A stretch of DNA of 64,000 bases. Source: Rhodopseudomonas rhenobacensis. Its GTDB lineage: Bacteria; Pseudomonadota; Alphaproteobacteria; Rhizobiales; Xanthobacteraceae. Position 1 is the stretch's first letter. Each line of letters begins with the position of its first letter. The notes under the pieces are model-generated. The model saw only the letters and a list, made by a program, of their open reading frames with translations. It ran no database searches and was not told the origin of the DNA. Positions 1 through 8,787 of the stretch are shown here, piece after piece. Position numbers and translations under genes: made by a program. Where the stretch lies: NCBI RefSeq assembly GCF_014203125.1, contig NZ_JACHIH010000003.1, positions 245,732 through 309,731 on the forward strand. The letters run 5' to 3'.

Positions 1-2
1 TG

Positions 3-1304
3 CGCTCGATCCCGGTATTGGAGCCAGGCGGCAACATCAGCCGCTGGTTCGGCACCGCGACCGACATCACCGATCACGTCGAGGCGCGCGAAGCGCTGCG
101 CCGTAGCAACGAGGAGCTCGAGGCGCTGGTGCAGGAGCGCACCCGCGAGCGCGAGCTGGCGCTCAACCAGCTGCACGAAGCCCAGAAGATGGAGACCATC
201 GGCCAGCTCACCGGCGGCGTCGCGCACGACTTCAACAATCTGCTCGCGGTGATCCTCGGCAGCCTCTCGCTGCTGAAGAAATGGCTGCCGGACGATCCGC
301 GCACCTCGCGGCTGCTCGACGGCGCGCTGCAGGGCGCCGAACGCGGCGCCACGCTGACCAAGCGGCTGTTGGCGTTCGCGCGGCGCCAGGAGCTGAAGCT
401 CGAAGCCGTCGAGATCCAGAAGCTGATCCCCGACATGATGGACTTCCTGCGCCAGTCGCTGGGGCCGAACATCAATATCAGCATCGACATTCCGCCCGAG
501 GTCGAGCCGGTCAAGATCGACGCCAACCAGCTCGAACTGGCGCTGATGAATCTGGCGGTGAACGCCCGCGACGCGATGCCGGCCGGCGGCGCGCTGGTGA
601 TCACCTGCCGCAACGACGCGGCCGCGACCAATCCACGGCCGAGTGCGCTGCCGGACGGCGACTATGTCTGCATCAGCGTCGCCGACACCGGCGAGGGGAT
701 GGACCAGGCGACGCTGGCGAAGGCGATGGAGCCGTTCTTCACCACCAAGGGATTGGGCAAGGGCACCGGGCTCGGGCTGTCGATGGTGCAGGGCCTCACC
801 GTGCAATCCGGCGGCGCGCTGACCATGACCAGCGACGTCGGCAAGGGCACCGTGGTCAATCTGTGGCTGCCGCAGGCGCGCCGCGAAGACATGGTGGCGC
901 CGGTGGCCGGACTGGCGCCGCTCAGCAGCGGCGCGGTCAGCAAACAATTGCGCATCCTCTTGGTCGACGACGATCCGTTGGTGCGGATGAACACCGCCTA
1001 TCTGTTGATGGATCTCGGCCACAGCGTGATGGAGGCGCAGTCCGGCGCGCAGGCGCTGCAGCTTTTGGACTCCGACGCCCGCTTCGACGTGCTGCTGACC
1101 GACTACGCGATGCCGGGGATGACCGGGCTCGACCTCGCGATCCGGGTGAAGGTCTTGAAGCCGAAGCTGCCGATCGTGCTGGCGACCGGCTATGCCGAAT
1201 TGCCGCCGGACGCGCTGCTCGGCTTCCCGCGGCTCGGCAAGCCCTACACCCAGGACCAGCTGGCGGAATCGCTCGAAGCCGCGATCCGCGACCGGGTGAA
1301 TTGA
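3..1304 (+). CDS. Hybrid sensor histidine kinase with C-terminal receiver (5' end cut by window)
   Basis: The reading frame is open from base 3, so the true start lies outside the window. What remains is the end of a PAS/PAC module (WFGTATDITDH), a coiled linker, a HisKA phosphoacceptor (GGVAHDFNN), a HATPase with N-box NLAVNARDAM, G-box DTGEGM and a GLGKGTGLGLSM lid motif, and a receiver domain with the acidic pair in LLVDDDP, phospho-acceptor Asp in LLTDYAMPG and Lys in LGKPY. It is an NtrB/PAS-type hybrid kinase predicted to sense a small molecule or redox cue through upstream PAS domains. There is no output domain and no adjacent partner regulator, so its target is unknown. Confidence 0.9.
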   Translation, partial: RSIPVLEPGGNISRWFGTATDITDHVEAREALRRSNEELEALVQERTRERELALNQLHEAQKMETIGQLTGGVAHDFNNLLAVILGSLSLLKKWLPDDPRTSRLLDGALQGAERGATLTKRLLAFARRQELKLEAVEIQKLIPDMMDFLRQSLGPNINISIDIPPEVEPVKIDANQLELALMNLAVNARDAMPAGGALVITCRNDAAATNPRPSALPDGDYVCISVADTGEGMDQATLAKAMEPFFTTKGLGKGTGLGLSMVQGLTVQSGGALTMTSDVGKGTVVNLWLPQARREDMVAPVAGLAPLSSGAVSKQLRILLVDDDPLVRMNTAYLLMDLGHSVMEAQSGAQALQLLDSDARFDVLLTDYAMPGMTGLDLAIRVKVLKPKLPIVLATGYAELPPDALLGFPRLGKPYTQDQLAESLEAAIRDRVN

Positions 1305-1371
1305 CGCGATTGCTGTCGATGCGCTCTGCAATTATCCGCGGCCATTCCGCTGCGGCTGCGAAATAATCAAA

Positions 1372-1489
1372 CGTCATTCCGGGGCGCGAGCAGCGAAGCT
1401 GCGAGTGAACCCGGAATCCAGTACTCACCGCCCTGGAATACTGGATTCCGGGTTCGCTCGGCCTTTCGGCCTCGCGCCCCGGAATGACG
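1372..1489. repeat. Palindromic intergenic repeat, family A copy 1
   Basis: About 118 bp forming a long imperfect palindrome. The ends are CGTCATTCCGGGGCGCGAG and its complement, with an inner arm around GGAATCCAGTA / TACTGGATTCC. Two mini-hairpins sit in the arms (CAGCGAAGCTGCG left, GGCCTTTCGGCC right). It lies between the kinase gene and the acyl-CoA ligase gene. A second copy lies at the other end of the window with the mini-hairpin positions exchanged. Confidence 0.9.
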
Positions 1490-1518
1490 TAGTTTGTAAC
1501 GTAGTCTTGTAATGGAAG

Positions 1519-1653
1519 CGTGCCCCGTACGCAGTGCAGCGCGCCGCACGTGCGGCGTGGTGCGCTGCAGATCCGGGGCCGTTACGACGGCAGCGCCTGG
1601 AACGGTCCCGGCTCGCGCAGCAGCGTAAGAACGCTGCTCGCGTCCGGGACACG
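1519..1653. repeat. Intergenic repeat, family B copy 1
   Basis: About 135 bp closely matching a stretch at 50614-50752 (shared blocks GCAGCGCGCCGCAC, GCGGCGTGGTGCGCTGCAGA, GGAACGGTCCCGGCTCGC). The ends are inverted (CGTGCCCCG at left, CGTCCGGGACACG at right). It contains internal hairpins and no credible gene. It fills the rest of the roughly 390-base gap between the kinase and the ligase genes. Confidence 0.85.
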
Positions 1654-1696
1654 AGGTCCCAGCGCGGCCGGGTGCGACCAGCTCACAACGAGCGTC

Positions 1697-3208
1697 CTAC
1701 CCCTCGCCATGCGCGGCCTTGACCGCGGCGCGGTCGATCGCGCCGGTGGTGGTTTTCGGCAGGCTCGTGACGAACACCACGTGTTTCGGCTTCTTGAACC
1801 GCGCGATCTGCCCGGCGACGAAATCGGCCACGTCCGCGGCGCTGGGCTTTGCGCCGTCGCGGCAGACGCAGACCGCCTTGATCGCTTCGCTCCATTGCGG
1901 ATCCGGCACCCCGATCACCACCACCTCGGCGATGCCGGGATGGGCGCGGATCGCGGCCTCCACCTCGGCCGGATAGACGTTCTCGCCGCCGGTCTTGATC
2001 AGATCCTTTTCCGGCGCGCGGCCGGCGTACCACAGGTAGCCGTCGGAATCGAAGCGGCCCATATCGCCGGTGTGATGCCAGCCGTTGCGCAGCGCGTGCG
2101 CGGTGGCGGCCTCGTTATTCCAGTAGCCTTTGAACACCGTCGGGCCGCGCAGCACGATCTCGCCGACCTCGCCCGCGGGCAACGGCGTGTCGTCGGCATC
2201 GACCACCGCGAGCGATCGCCAGAACAACGGCCGGCCGGCGGATTTCGGCCGCGCGCGATACGGCGACAACGTGGCGAGGCCGGACGTTTCGGATTGCCCA
2301 TAGGTCGACCAGAACCGTGCGTTCGGACACATCGCCTCGAACCGTTCGATGGTTTCCGGGCTGTCGAGGCCGGTGACGGCGCGCAGGCTGGCGAGCTGAT
2401 CGCTGCCGGCGTGATCCAGAATATTCGCCAGCATCGGCGCGAACGACGCCAGCAACGTCACCCGTTCCGCGGCGATGTCGCGCGCGGCCTGCGCCGGATC
2501 GAACTTCGCGGCGATTAAGCTTGCGCCGCCGGCCTGCTGCGCGGTCAGCATCAGGCCAAGGCCTGTGACGTGGAACAGCGGCAGCACGCCGAGATTGACG
2601 TCATGCTCGCTCAAGCCGAACGCCTCGATCAGCGAGCTCTGCGCGATCAACAGATTGTGCTGCGACAACAGCGCGCCGCGCGGCCTCCCGCCGACCGCGG
2701 CGGTGTGAATGATAACGAAGCCGGCGTCGCCGTCGACGTCGTGCTCCGGCGCGTCGTCGTCGCCGTCGCTGAGCTCGGCGAACGCCGCGAACGGCGGAGC
2801 GGCCTCGCCGATGATGAAGCAGCGCCGCAGCGAAGGTAGCGACGGCAGTAGCGGTGCGACGATCGCCTGATAATCCGGACCGACGATCAGCACGACCGGC
2901 GCGCCGTCGGCCAGCACGAAGCCGATCTCCTCGGCGTTGAGCCGGACATTCACCGGCAGCAGGATGGCGCCGAGCCAGGCCACCGCGCCGATCAGATCGA
3001 TCATCTCCAGCGCGTTCTGCGACAAAATCGCGACACGGTCGCCGGGCCCGACGCCTTGGCGGGCGAGGCCCGCCGCCAGCCGGGTCACGCGGGCGAGATA
3101 GTCGCGATGGCTGACGCGGCGGCCGTCGACCACGAAGGCGGTGCGCTGCGGGACCAGCGCGGCATTGCGCCGGTAGACGTCCGCCAATGTGAAGTGGTTG
3201 AGGGTCAT
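1697..3208 (-). CDS. AMP-binding acyl-CoA ligase-like protein (atypical motifs)
   Basis: 503 residues with the fold of the adenylate-forming acyl-CoA synthetase family. An N-terminal fatty-acyl ligase-like start, the A5 motif STYGQSETSG and the A8 region HTGDMGRFDSDGYLWYAGR followed by DLIKTGGENVYP are clear. Two key sites deviate. The P-loop-like A3 motif reads HTAAVGGRPRGA instead of the usual YTSGTTGxPKG. The C-terminal A10 motif reads LPKTTTGAIDR, so the Lys normally next to the Gly (GK) is Ala. It may be a divergent CoA ligase subfamily or an enzyme with altered half-reaction chemistry. It is a single gene with no operon partner. Substrate unknown. Confidence 0.8.
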   Translation of the reverse strand: MTLNHFTLADVYRRNAALVPQRTAFVVDGRRVSHRDYLARVTRLAAGLARQGVGPGDRVAILSQNALEMIDLIGAVAWLGAILLPVNVRLNAEEIGFVLADGAPVVLIVGPDYQAIVAPLLPSLPSLRRCFIIGEAAPPFAAFAELSDGDDDAPEHDVDGDAGFVIIHTAAVGGRPRGALLSQHNLLIAQSSLIEAFGLSEHDVNLGVLPLFHVTGLGLMLTAQQAGGASLIAAKFDPAQAARDIAAERVTLLASFAPMLANILDHAGSDQLASLRAVTGLDSPETIERFEAMCPNARFWSTYGQSETSGLATLSPYRARPKSAGRPLFWRSLAVVDADDTPLPAGEVGEIVLRGPTVFKGYWNNEAATAHALRNGWHHTGDMGRFDSDGYLWYAGRAPEKDLIKTGGENVYPAEVEAAIRAHPGIAEVVVIGVPDPQWSEAIKAVCVCRDGAKPSAADVADFVAGQIARFKKPKHVVFVTSLPKTTTGAIDRAAVKAAHGEG

Positions 3209-3383
3209 GGCCGAATTCCGTTCGCTGCGGGGCGCTCAGTATTGCCGAGCCGGCCGCGCGCTCCAACCGGCTTTCGCCGCGTCATCGTGGCCGGCCTGCC
3301 GGGCCAGAAACCCGGTCATTCACGGAACATAGCCGAAGCTGCCGAGTTCACATGCCAGCTTTCCAACAACACGGAGTCCACCC

Positions 3384-4598
3384 ATGGCCCAGGCCGATCC
3401 TCGATCCTTGGAAGAGATACGCCGCGACGCCGAGCGCGCACGGGCCGGCCTCACCGCGACGGTCGATCAGTTGAAGACCACCGTCACCGATACCGCGCAG
3501 GATTTCCGCGATCGGTACTCGCCCGACGCCATCAAGGCCGAAGTCTCCGGCTACATCAAGAGCCGCGGCGAGCAGATGCTCGACAGCGTCACCGACGCGG
3601 TCCGCAATAACCCGCTGCAGGCGTTGGCGATCGGCGCCACCGTGGCGGTGCCGCTGCTGCGCGTGGTGCGTAGCATCCCGGCGCCGGTGCTGATGGTCGG
3701 CGCCGGGCTGTATCTGGCCGGCACCAAGCGCGGCCAGGACGTCGCGCGCCAGGCCAATGACGCGGCAATGGATATGGCCGGCGACCTCAGCCGCCGCGCC
3801 CGCGACTTCGGCGGCGACGTCAGCGAGGCGGCGGTGGCCGCGCGCGACTACGCCGCCGATCGCTACGCCGCAGCCAGCGAAGCCGTTGCTGTCGGCACCG
3901 AGCAGCTCAAGGGCAAGGCCGCGGAACTCGGCGCGACGATTTCGTCGGGCGTCGACGGCTTGCGTCGGCAGGCTCACGATGCGCGCGATCGGATCTCCGA
4001 TGAAGTCACGGAGTTGTCCGAGACCGGGGCGCGCAATGCGACGGACGTCGCCGGCTCGGTGCGTGACACCGCCTCGAGCGTGCGCGATGCCGCGGCCTCG
4101 ATGCGGGAGACCGCCGCCGAAGCCGCAGCGCGGTTGCGCCAGAGCGCGTCCGCCTCGGTGGATGCCGGCCGCGACGCCGCCGCGATGGCGCGCGACCGCG
4201 CCGCAGATCTGGCGCGGCAAGCCGCCCGCGCCGGTGATCGTGCCCGCAATACGCTGATGGACACCGCGACGCAGAATCCGTTGCTGGTGGCCGGCATCGG
4301 CCTGCTGCTCGGCGGGCTGATCGCGTCGGCATTGCCGCGCACGCGGATCGAAGACCGGATGGTCGGTGGCACCGCCCGCGGCCTCAAGGAGCGGGCGCGC
4401 GACGTCGCGACGCAGAGCGTCGAAGGCCTGAAGGAAGCGGTGAGCGGCGCCTATCAGGAAGTCGCCAACGCCGCCGACGACGAAGGGCTGAACTCCGACG
4501 GCGTGACCGGGGCCGCCAAGGATATCGGCCAGCGGGTGCGCAAGGTCGCGGATGCCGCCACCAACGCGATCGACATGCCGTCGCACAACAAACATTGA
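3384..4598 (+). CDS. DUF3618-type helical membrane-associated protein
   Basis: 404 residues. The N-terminus (LEEIRRDAERARAGLTATVDQL) resembles the DUF3618 domain of rhizobial nutrient-deprivation-induced proteins. A hydrophobic segment follows at about residues 75-115. A long amphipathic Ala/Asp/Arg-rich helical stretch (about 120-290) with repeated RDTAS/VRDAAAS-like units comes next, and a second glycine-rich membrane segment lies near residue 300. The helical region recalls LEA-like or envelope stress proteins. It is the first gene of a tightly packed run of four or five similar small membrane proteins, which suggests a joint envelope-stress role. The function is inferred from family resemblance only. 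Confidence 0.75.
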   Translation: MAQADPRSLEEIRRDAERARAGLTATVDQLKTTVTDTAQDFRDRYSPDAIKAEVSGYIKSRGEQMLDSVTDAVRNNPLQALAIGATVAVPLLRVVRSIPAPVLMVGAGLYLAGTKRGQDVARQANDAAMDMAGDLSRRARDFGGDVSEAAVAARDYAADRYAAASEAVAVGTEQLKGKAAELGATISSGVDGLRRQAHDARDRISDEVTELSETGARNATDVAGSVRDTASSVRDAAASMRETAAEAAARLRQSASASVDAGRDAAAMARDRAADLARQAARAGDRARNTLMDTATQNPLLVAGIGLLLGGLIASALPRTRIEDRMVGGTARGLKERARDVATQSVEGLKEAVSGAYQEVANAADDEGLNSDGVTGAAKDIGQRVRKVADAATNAIDMPSHNKH

Positions 4599-4636
4599 AC
4601 CAGACACACTCAACAGATATCCGGGAAGGAAAAACA

Positions 4637-5317
4637 ATGGTTGAGCCGATCAAGACCACGCCGTCGAACTCCAGCGTTGGCAATTCGACCAAGTCGGCCG
4701 CGCCGCAGAGCCTGCGCGGCGTGACCGAGCAGACCGTGGCCGCCGGCCGCGATCTCAAGGAAGCCGGCAAGGAAGCTGGCCGCGAGATCAAGGAGAAGGC
4801 GGTCGACTTCAAGGACAAGGTCAGCGACCTCGCCGGCGCGTCGGCCGAAACCATCAAGCATCAGGCCGCCGAATTCACCGAAGCGGCGAAGGATTTCGCC
4901 TCGCAGGCCGGCGACAAGATCAAGGAGCGCGTGCACGACCAGCAGGGCGTCGGCGCCGACTATGTCGGCAATCTCGCCGAGACCATGCGCCGCGCCGCGC
5001 GCGAATTCGACCACGACCTGCCGTTCGCAGCGAGCTACATCCGCAAGGCCGCCTCCAAGGTCGAAGGCGTCTCCGACAGCGTTCGCAACGGCGACCTGCA
5101 GGATCTGATCGCAGGTGCGCAATCCTTCGCGCGCCGCCAGCCGACCGCGTTCCTCGGGCTCGCGGTGCTCGCCGGCTTCGGTGCGGTGCGCTTCCTGAAG
5201 AGCTCCGGCAGCGCCGCGGACGACAACCACAGCTCGACCTCGGGTCAGCGCGGCACCCAGCAGCGCGCGACCGCGGGCGGCCAGAACAGGGGGAATCGCG
5301 ATGAGTTCACCAGCTAA
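4637..5317 (+). CDS. Helical stress-associated protein with one C-terminal membrane segment
   Basis: 226 residues from the ATG preceded by GGAAGGA. An in-frame ATG at 4595 lies before this RBS and is less likely. An amphipathic Lys/Glu/Ala-rich helical region at about 35-100 (EAGKEAGREIKEKAVDFKD-like) is LEA/apolipoprotein-like. One hydrophobic segment at about 165-190 (QPTAFLGLAVLAGFGAVRFL) is followed by a Ser/Gln/Thr-rich tail. The 3' end overlaps the next gene by 17 bases, so translation is probably coupled. No precise family is recognised; it belongs with the DUF3618 cassette. Confidence 0.75.
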   Translation: MVEPIKTTPSNSSVGNSTKSAAPQSLRGVTEQTVAAGRDLKEAGKEAGREIKEKAVDFKDKVSDLAGASAETIKHQAAEFTEAAKDFASQAGDKIKERVHDQQGVGADYVGNLAETMRRAAREFDHDLPFAASYIRKAASKVEGVSDSVRNGDLQDLIAGAQSFARRQPTAFLGLAVLAGFGAVRFLKSSGSAADDNHSSTSGQRGTQQRATAGGQNRGNRDEFTS

Positions 5318-5693
5318 TCGCTCGATCCCCGAGCTGTTCAGCGACGCCTTCGATCAACTGTCGAAGCTGCTGAGCAACGAGATCGACCTCGCGCGTGCCG
5401 AATTTTCGCAGAAGCTCGGTCAGGTTGCCCGGGCCGGCGCGATGATCGGTGCTGGCGCGGTAATCCTGATGCCGGCGCTCGTGCTGCTGCTGTTGGCGGT
5501 GGCGTCGGGTCTGACGGAGGCCGGCTTCACCCCGACGATGTCGTATCTGATGACCGGCGGCGGTGCGGTGGTGATCGCGCTGATCCTGGTGAGCATCGGC
5601 GTCAACCGGCTGTCCGGCGATGCGCTGAAGCCCACCGTCATGTTGCAGGAAATTGAGCGCGACAAGCTCGCCGCCAAGGAGATGGTCCAATGA
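5301..5693 (+). CDS. Phage holin family / Holin-X-like (DUF1469) membrane protein
   Basis: 130 residues. A short amphipathic N-terminus (IPELFSDAFDQLSKLLSNEIDLARAEF) is followed by two strong membrane helices at about 45-70 and 80-103. This matches the small two-helix Holin-X/DUF1469 proteins that accompany DUF3618 proteins in many proteobacteria. Despite the name there are no phage genes around it, so lysis is an unlikely role. It overlaps both neighbours (17 bases upstream, 4 bases downstream). Confidence 0.8.
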   Translation: MSSPANRSIPELFSDAFDQLSKLLSNEIDLARAEFSQKLGQVARAGAMIGAGAVILMPALVLLLLAVASGLTEAGFTPTMSYLMTGGGAVVIALILVSIGVNRLSGDALKPTVMLQEIERDKLAAKEMVQ

Positions 5694-6472
5694 GCACGAA
5701 CTCGTCCTACGAAACCATGGGGGCGGATTTCGTCCGCAACCTCGGCCAGGCGGTGCGCCGCAATCCGGTGTCGACCGCGCTGATCGGCATGGGCGTGCTG
5801 TGGCTGATCAGTGGCGGCAAGACCACCGATGCCGCGCAGCGCCTCGCTCGCCGCAGCGGCCTCGACCGCTTGCCCGACGCCGCCGCCGACGCGTTGTCGT
5901 CCGGTCGTTCCGCGGTTCAAAGCCGGGTCAACGCACTCGGCGGGCAACTGTCCGACGTCGGCGAGAGCGCCGGCGCGATGGTCGGCAACGTCGCCCATAC
6001 AGTCCGCGACACCGCCTCGGATGCGATCGACCGCGCCTCGCGGCTCGGCTCCGACGTGGCCGGGTCGGCCTCCGACTTCGCGCACGCCACATCGGAGCGC
6101 TCGGCCGACCTGTTCGCTTCGGCGCGAAACCGCTTGAGCGACATGCTGGAAGAACAGCCGCTGTTGCTCGGCGCGGTCGGCCTTGCGATCGGTGCCGGCA
6201 TCGCGGCGTCGCTGCCGACCACCAAGCTCGAAGCCGAATATTTCGGCGAGACCAGCGACGAATTGAAGGCCCGCGCGGCCGAGTTCGTCGGCGAGCAGGG
6301 CGGACGGGTGCAGGAACTCGCCCACAACGCGCTGGAAGCGGTCGGTGACGAAGCCCAGCGCCAGGGTCTCACCCCGGAGCAGCTGAAAGCCGAAGCCGGC
6401 AATGTCGGCGACAAGCTGAAGCGCGTTGCGGACACCGCCGGCAGCCGCATCCAGTCGGCGGAGCAACGCTGA
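5690..6472 (+). CDS. DUF3618-like helical membrane protein
   Basis: 260 residues, starting in an ATGA overlap with the holin-like gene. A membrane segment lies near residues 24-45 (NPVSTALIGMGVLWLI). A long Ala/Asp/Ser-rich amphipathic helix region follows (about 85-155), then a glycine-rich membrane segment (LLLGAVGLAIGAGIAASLP). The C-terminal tail is helical. The plan is the same as the 3384-4598 protein, so the two are probably paralogues flanking the holin-like gene. Likely an envelope stress function; no catalytic motif is visible. Confidence 0.75.
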   Translation: MSTNSSYETMGADFVRNLGQAVRRNPVSTALIGMGVLWLISGGKTTDAAQRLARRSGLDRLPDAAADALSSGRSAVQSRVNALGGQLSDVGESAGAMVGNVAHTVRDTASDAIDRASRLGSDVAGSASDFAHATSERSADLFASARNRLSDMLEEQPLLLGAVGLAIGAGIAASLPTTKLEAEYFGETSDELKARAAEFVGEQGGRVQELAHNALEAVGDEAQRQGLTPEQLKAEAGNVGDKLKRVADTAGSRIQSAEQR

Positions 6473-6474
6473 TC

Positions 6475-6627
6475 ATGGCTGACGATCCAGATTCCGGCAC
6501 CAAGCACGATCAGCAAAAGAGCGGGACCGACAAGCCATGGCAAGAGCCCGGCCAGAGCGCGCAGAGCCCCAATCAGAAGCCGACCAAACCGGACCTGGAG
6601 CATTGGCAGGAGTCCGAGACCCACTAA
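6475..6627 (+). CDS. Small hydrophilic protein, 50 residues
   Basis: ATG three bases after the preceding stop and an open frame to TAA give a 50-residue, highly polar protein rich in Gln, Lys, Asp, Ser and Pro, with two Trp near PWQEPGQ and LEHWQE. It has no hydrophobic segment and looks intrinsically disordered. It is followed at once by a perfect GC hairpin (CCGCCGCTGC / GCAGCGGCGG, about 6637-6658). Coupling to the stress cassette and the short spacing support it, but the downstream YihY frame overlaps it in another frame, so one of the two starts must be reconsidered. Confidence 0.55.
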   Translation: MADDPDSGTKHDQQKSGTDKPWQEPGQSAQSPNQKPTKPDLEHWQESETH

Positions 6628-7598
6628 TCGACCATCCGCCGCTGCACGCAGCGGCGGATGACACCACCTCGCCGCAGATCTCGCAGGGGCCGGCGTCGCT
6701 GCGGTCCTGGACCGCCTGGAAATCCATCCTCATCACGCTCTATCACCGCACCAACGACGACCGGCTGTTGGCGGTCGCCGCCGGGACGGTGTTCTACGGT
6801 CTGCTGGCGCTGTTTCCGGCGACCACCGCGCTGGTGTCGTCCTACGCGCTGTTCTCCGACGGCAATACGATCAATCAGCATCTGTCGCTGCTCGCCGGCG
6901 TGGCGCCGGAGGGCGCGTTCTCGATCGTGCAGGACCAGGTCGGCCGGGTGCTGGCCAAGGGCGAGGTCAAGCTCGGCGCTGCGTTCCTGTTCAGCATGGC
7001 GCTGGCGCTGTGGAGCGCCAATGGCGGCATGAAGGCGATCATCGATTCCCTCAACGTGGTCTATGGCGAACAGGAGAAGCGCGGCTTCTTCAAGCTCAAC
7101 GCGGTGTCGTTGGCGTTTACGCTCGGCAGCCTCGCCGCGGTGCTGGCGGCGATCGGGCTCGTGGTCGCCGCACCGATCGTGCTGTCGATGGTCGGCCTCG
7201 GGCCGATCGCCGATGCGCTGATCCGCTACGGGCGCTGGCCGGCGCTGGCGATCCTGGTGCTGCTCGGGCTCGCGGTGCTGTATCGCTACGGCCCGAGCCT
7301 CACCGCGCCGCAATGGCGCTGGGTGTCCCCCGGTAGCATCGCCGCGACGCTGAGCTGGCTCGCCGGCTCCGCGGTGCTGTCCTATTACCTGGCGAATTTC
7401 GCCAATTACGACGCCACCTATGGCTCGCTCGGCGCTGCGATCGGCCTGATGGTGTGGATGTGGATGACCACCATCGTGGTGCTGCTGGGCGCGCAATTGA
7501 ATTCCGCGATCGACAAGCAGCTCGGCGAGCCCGGCGCGCGCGGCACTCCGTCGTCCGACACCAGCCAAGACCCGCAATCGGCCGGTCAGCACAGCTAG
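6537..7598 (+). CDS. YihY/BrkB-family (RNase BN-like) inner membrane protein
   Basis: Up to 353 residues. The conserved YihY/virulence factor BrkB domain begins near residue 60 ([33 protein letters not shown]) and has about six membrane helices. Recognisable parts are the central [17 protein letters not shown] block and a C-terminal [20 protein letters not shown] segment. The start is uncertain. The ATG used here overlaps the 50-residue ORF, and the next in-frame start is TTG at 6603. The earlier RNase BN assignment of this family is considered incorrect, so the function is unknown. It probably belongs to the upstream stress cassette. Confidence 0.85.
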   Translation: MARARPERAEPQSEADQTGPGALAGVRDPLIDHPPLHAAADDTTSPQISQGPASLRSWTAWKSILITLYHRTNDDRLLAVAAGTVFYGLLALFPATTALVSSYALFSDGNTINQHLSLLAGVAPEGAFSIVQDQVGRVLAKGEVKLGAAFLFSMALALWSANGGMKAIIDSLNVVYGEQEKRGFFKLNAVSLAFTLGSLAAVLAAIGLVVAAPIVLSMVGLGPIADALIRYGRWPALAILVLLGLAVLYRYGPSLTAPQWRWVSPGSIAATLSWLAGSAVLSYYLANFANYDATYGSLGAAIGLMVWMWMTTIVVLLGAQLNSAIDKQLGEPGARGTPSSDTSQDPQSAGQHS

Positions 7599-7609
7599 GA
7601 TTCCCGCTC

Positions 7610-8518
7610 ATGACTGCGCCGGCCCACGACGACGTCGACTGCCTGATTGTCGGCGGAGGCCCTGCGGGGCTGACCGCCGCGATCTATCTTGCGCGCTATC
7701 GTCGCCGCATCCTGCTGGTCGACGACGGCTGCAGCCGCGCGGCATGGATCCCCGAGAGCCACAATTATCCGGGCTTTCCCGACGGCGTCTCCGGCAAGGG
7801 CTTGCTGGCCAATCTGCGCAAACAGGCCGAGCACTATCAGGTGCCGACGCTCGCCGATCGGGTCACCGAGCTTGCGCGCGACGGTGACGGCTTCATCGCG
7901 CGCACGGGCACGCGCAGCATCAGTGCGCGCATCGTGCTGCTCGCCACCGGCATCGTCGACGCGATGCCGAGCCTGCCGGGGCACGACGCCGCGGTGCAGG
8001 ACGGCAGCGTACGCTATTGTCCGGTGTGCGACGGCTACGAGGTCACCGACCAACGCGTCGGCGTGCTCGGTCACGGCGACGACGCCGCTGCGAAAGCGAT
8101 TTTTCTGCGCAGCTATTCGAAGGACGTCACGCTGCTGAACATCGACGGCAGCGTCGCCTCGCCGGAATGCCGCGACGGACTGGACAAGGCCGGCGTCGTG
8201 GTCGCCGGGCCGGTGACCGGGCTGGAGCGCGCCGACAAAGGCGTCCGCGCGCTGCTGGCGGAAGGATCGCTGGCACCATTCGACGTGGTGTATCCGGCGC
8301 TCGGCTGCGAGGTGCGCTCCGATCTCGCCACGCGGCTCGGCGCTGCGACCAACGACGTCGGCTGCCTCAAGGTGGATGATCATCAACGCACCACGGTGCC
8401 CGGCATCTATGCCGCCGGCGACGTGGTGTCGGATCTGCACCAGATCGCGGTCGGCACCGGCCATGCGGCGATCGCTGCGACGCATATTCACAAGATGCTG
8501 GCGCACAATTTTCGCTGA
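7610..8518 (+). CDS. Thioredoxin-reductase-like FAD/NAD(P)H oxidoreductase
   Basis: 302 residues. The start is the ATG just after the YihY gene. An N-terminal FAD-binding [15 protein letters not shown] and a redox centre CPVCDGYE (a CxxC like the CATCDG of TrxB) are visible. An NADPH-binding fold follows with the degenerate fingerprint [11 protein letters not shown] in place of GGGxxA. The C-terminal FAD motif is [23 protein letters not shown]. It may reduce a thioredoxin-like or other disulfide partner. The altered NAD(P) fingerprint means the electron donor may differ from classical TrxB. It is probably transcribed with the stress cassette. Confidence 0.8.
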   Translation: MTAPAHDDVDCLIVGGGPAGLTAAIYLARYRRRILLVDDGCSRAAWIPESHNYPGFPDGVSGKGLLANLRKQAEHYQVPTLADRVTELARDGDGFIARTGTRSISARIVLLATGIVDAMPSLPGHDAAVQDGSVRYCPVCDGYEVTDQRVGVLGHGDDAAAKAIFLRSYSKDVTLLNIDGSVASPECRDGLDKAGVVVAGPVTGLERADKGVRALLAEGSLAPFDVVYPALGCEVRSDLATRLGAATNDVGCLKVDDHQRTTVPGIYAAGDVVSDLHQIAVGTGHAAIAATHIHKMLAHNFR

Positions 8519-8566
8519 GGCGGCGGCGCCGCCGCTCGGCCGCGCGGGCGTCGCCCCACGCACCGC

Positions 8567-8706
8567 CGTCATCCTGAGGAACCCGGCGAAGCGCGTAGCG
8601 CGAAGCCGGGTGTCTCGAAGGATGGGCTGCGAGGTCGTGGGCGTGCTACGGGCTCGCGGCCGCATCCTTCGAGGCCCTCGCTACGCTCGGGCGCCTCAGG
8701 ATGACG
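8567..8706. repeat. Palindromic intergenic repeat, family C
   Basis: About 140 bp bounded by CGTCATCCTGAGG and its complement CCTCAGGATGACG. Nested inverted parts are AACCCGGC..GCCGGGT and TCGAAGGATG / CATCCTTCGA. There is no gene in it. It sits between convergent genes (the flavoprotein rightward, a LysR gene leftward), so it may also work as a bidirectional transcription end. Confidence 0.85.
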
Positions 8707-8787
8707 ACGTTGAAAGTGTAGTTAGCACATGCGCGCGAGCGATCTCGATCAAATGGTTGCTTGCTAGATGGCCGCGTCCAGAAGAAC

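Noticed and set aside
1520..2518. 332-residue frame across repeat family B and opposite the ligase gene
   Set aside because: Begins inside a repeat and runs antisense to the ligase; Arg-rich with no motif.
5301..5693. Prophage remnant suggested by a holin-like gene
   Set aside because: No phage structural, integrase or lysis genes nearby; Holin-X/DUF1469 proteins are chromosomal and occur with DUF3618 genes.
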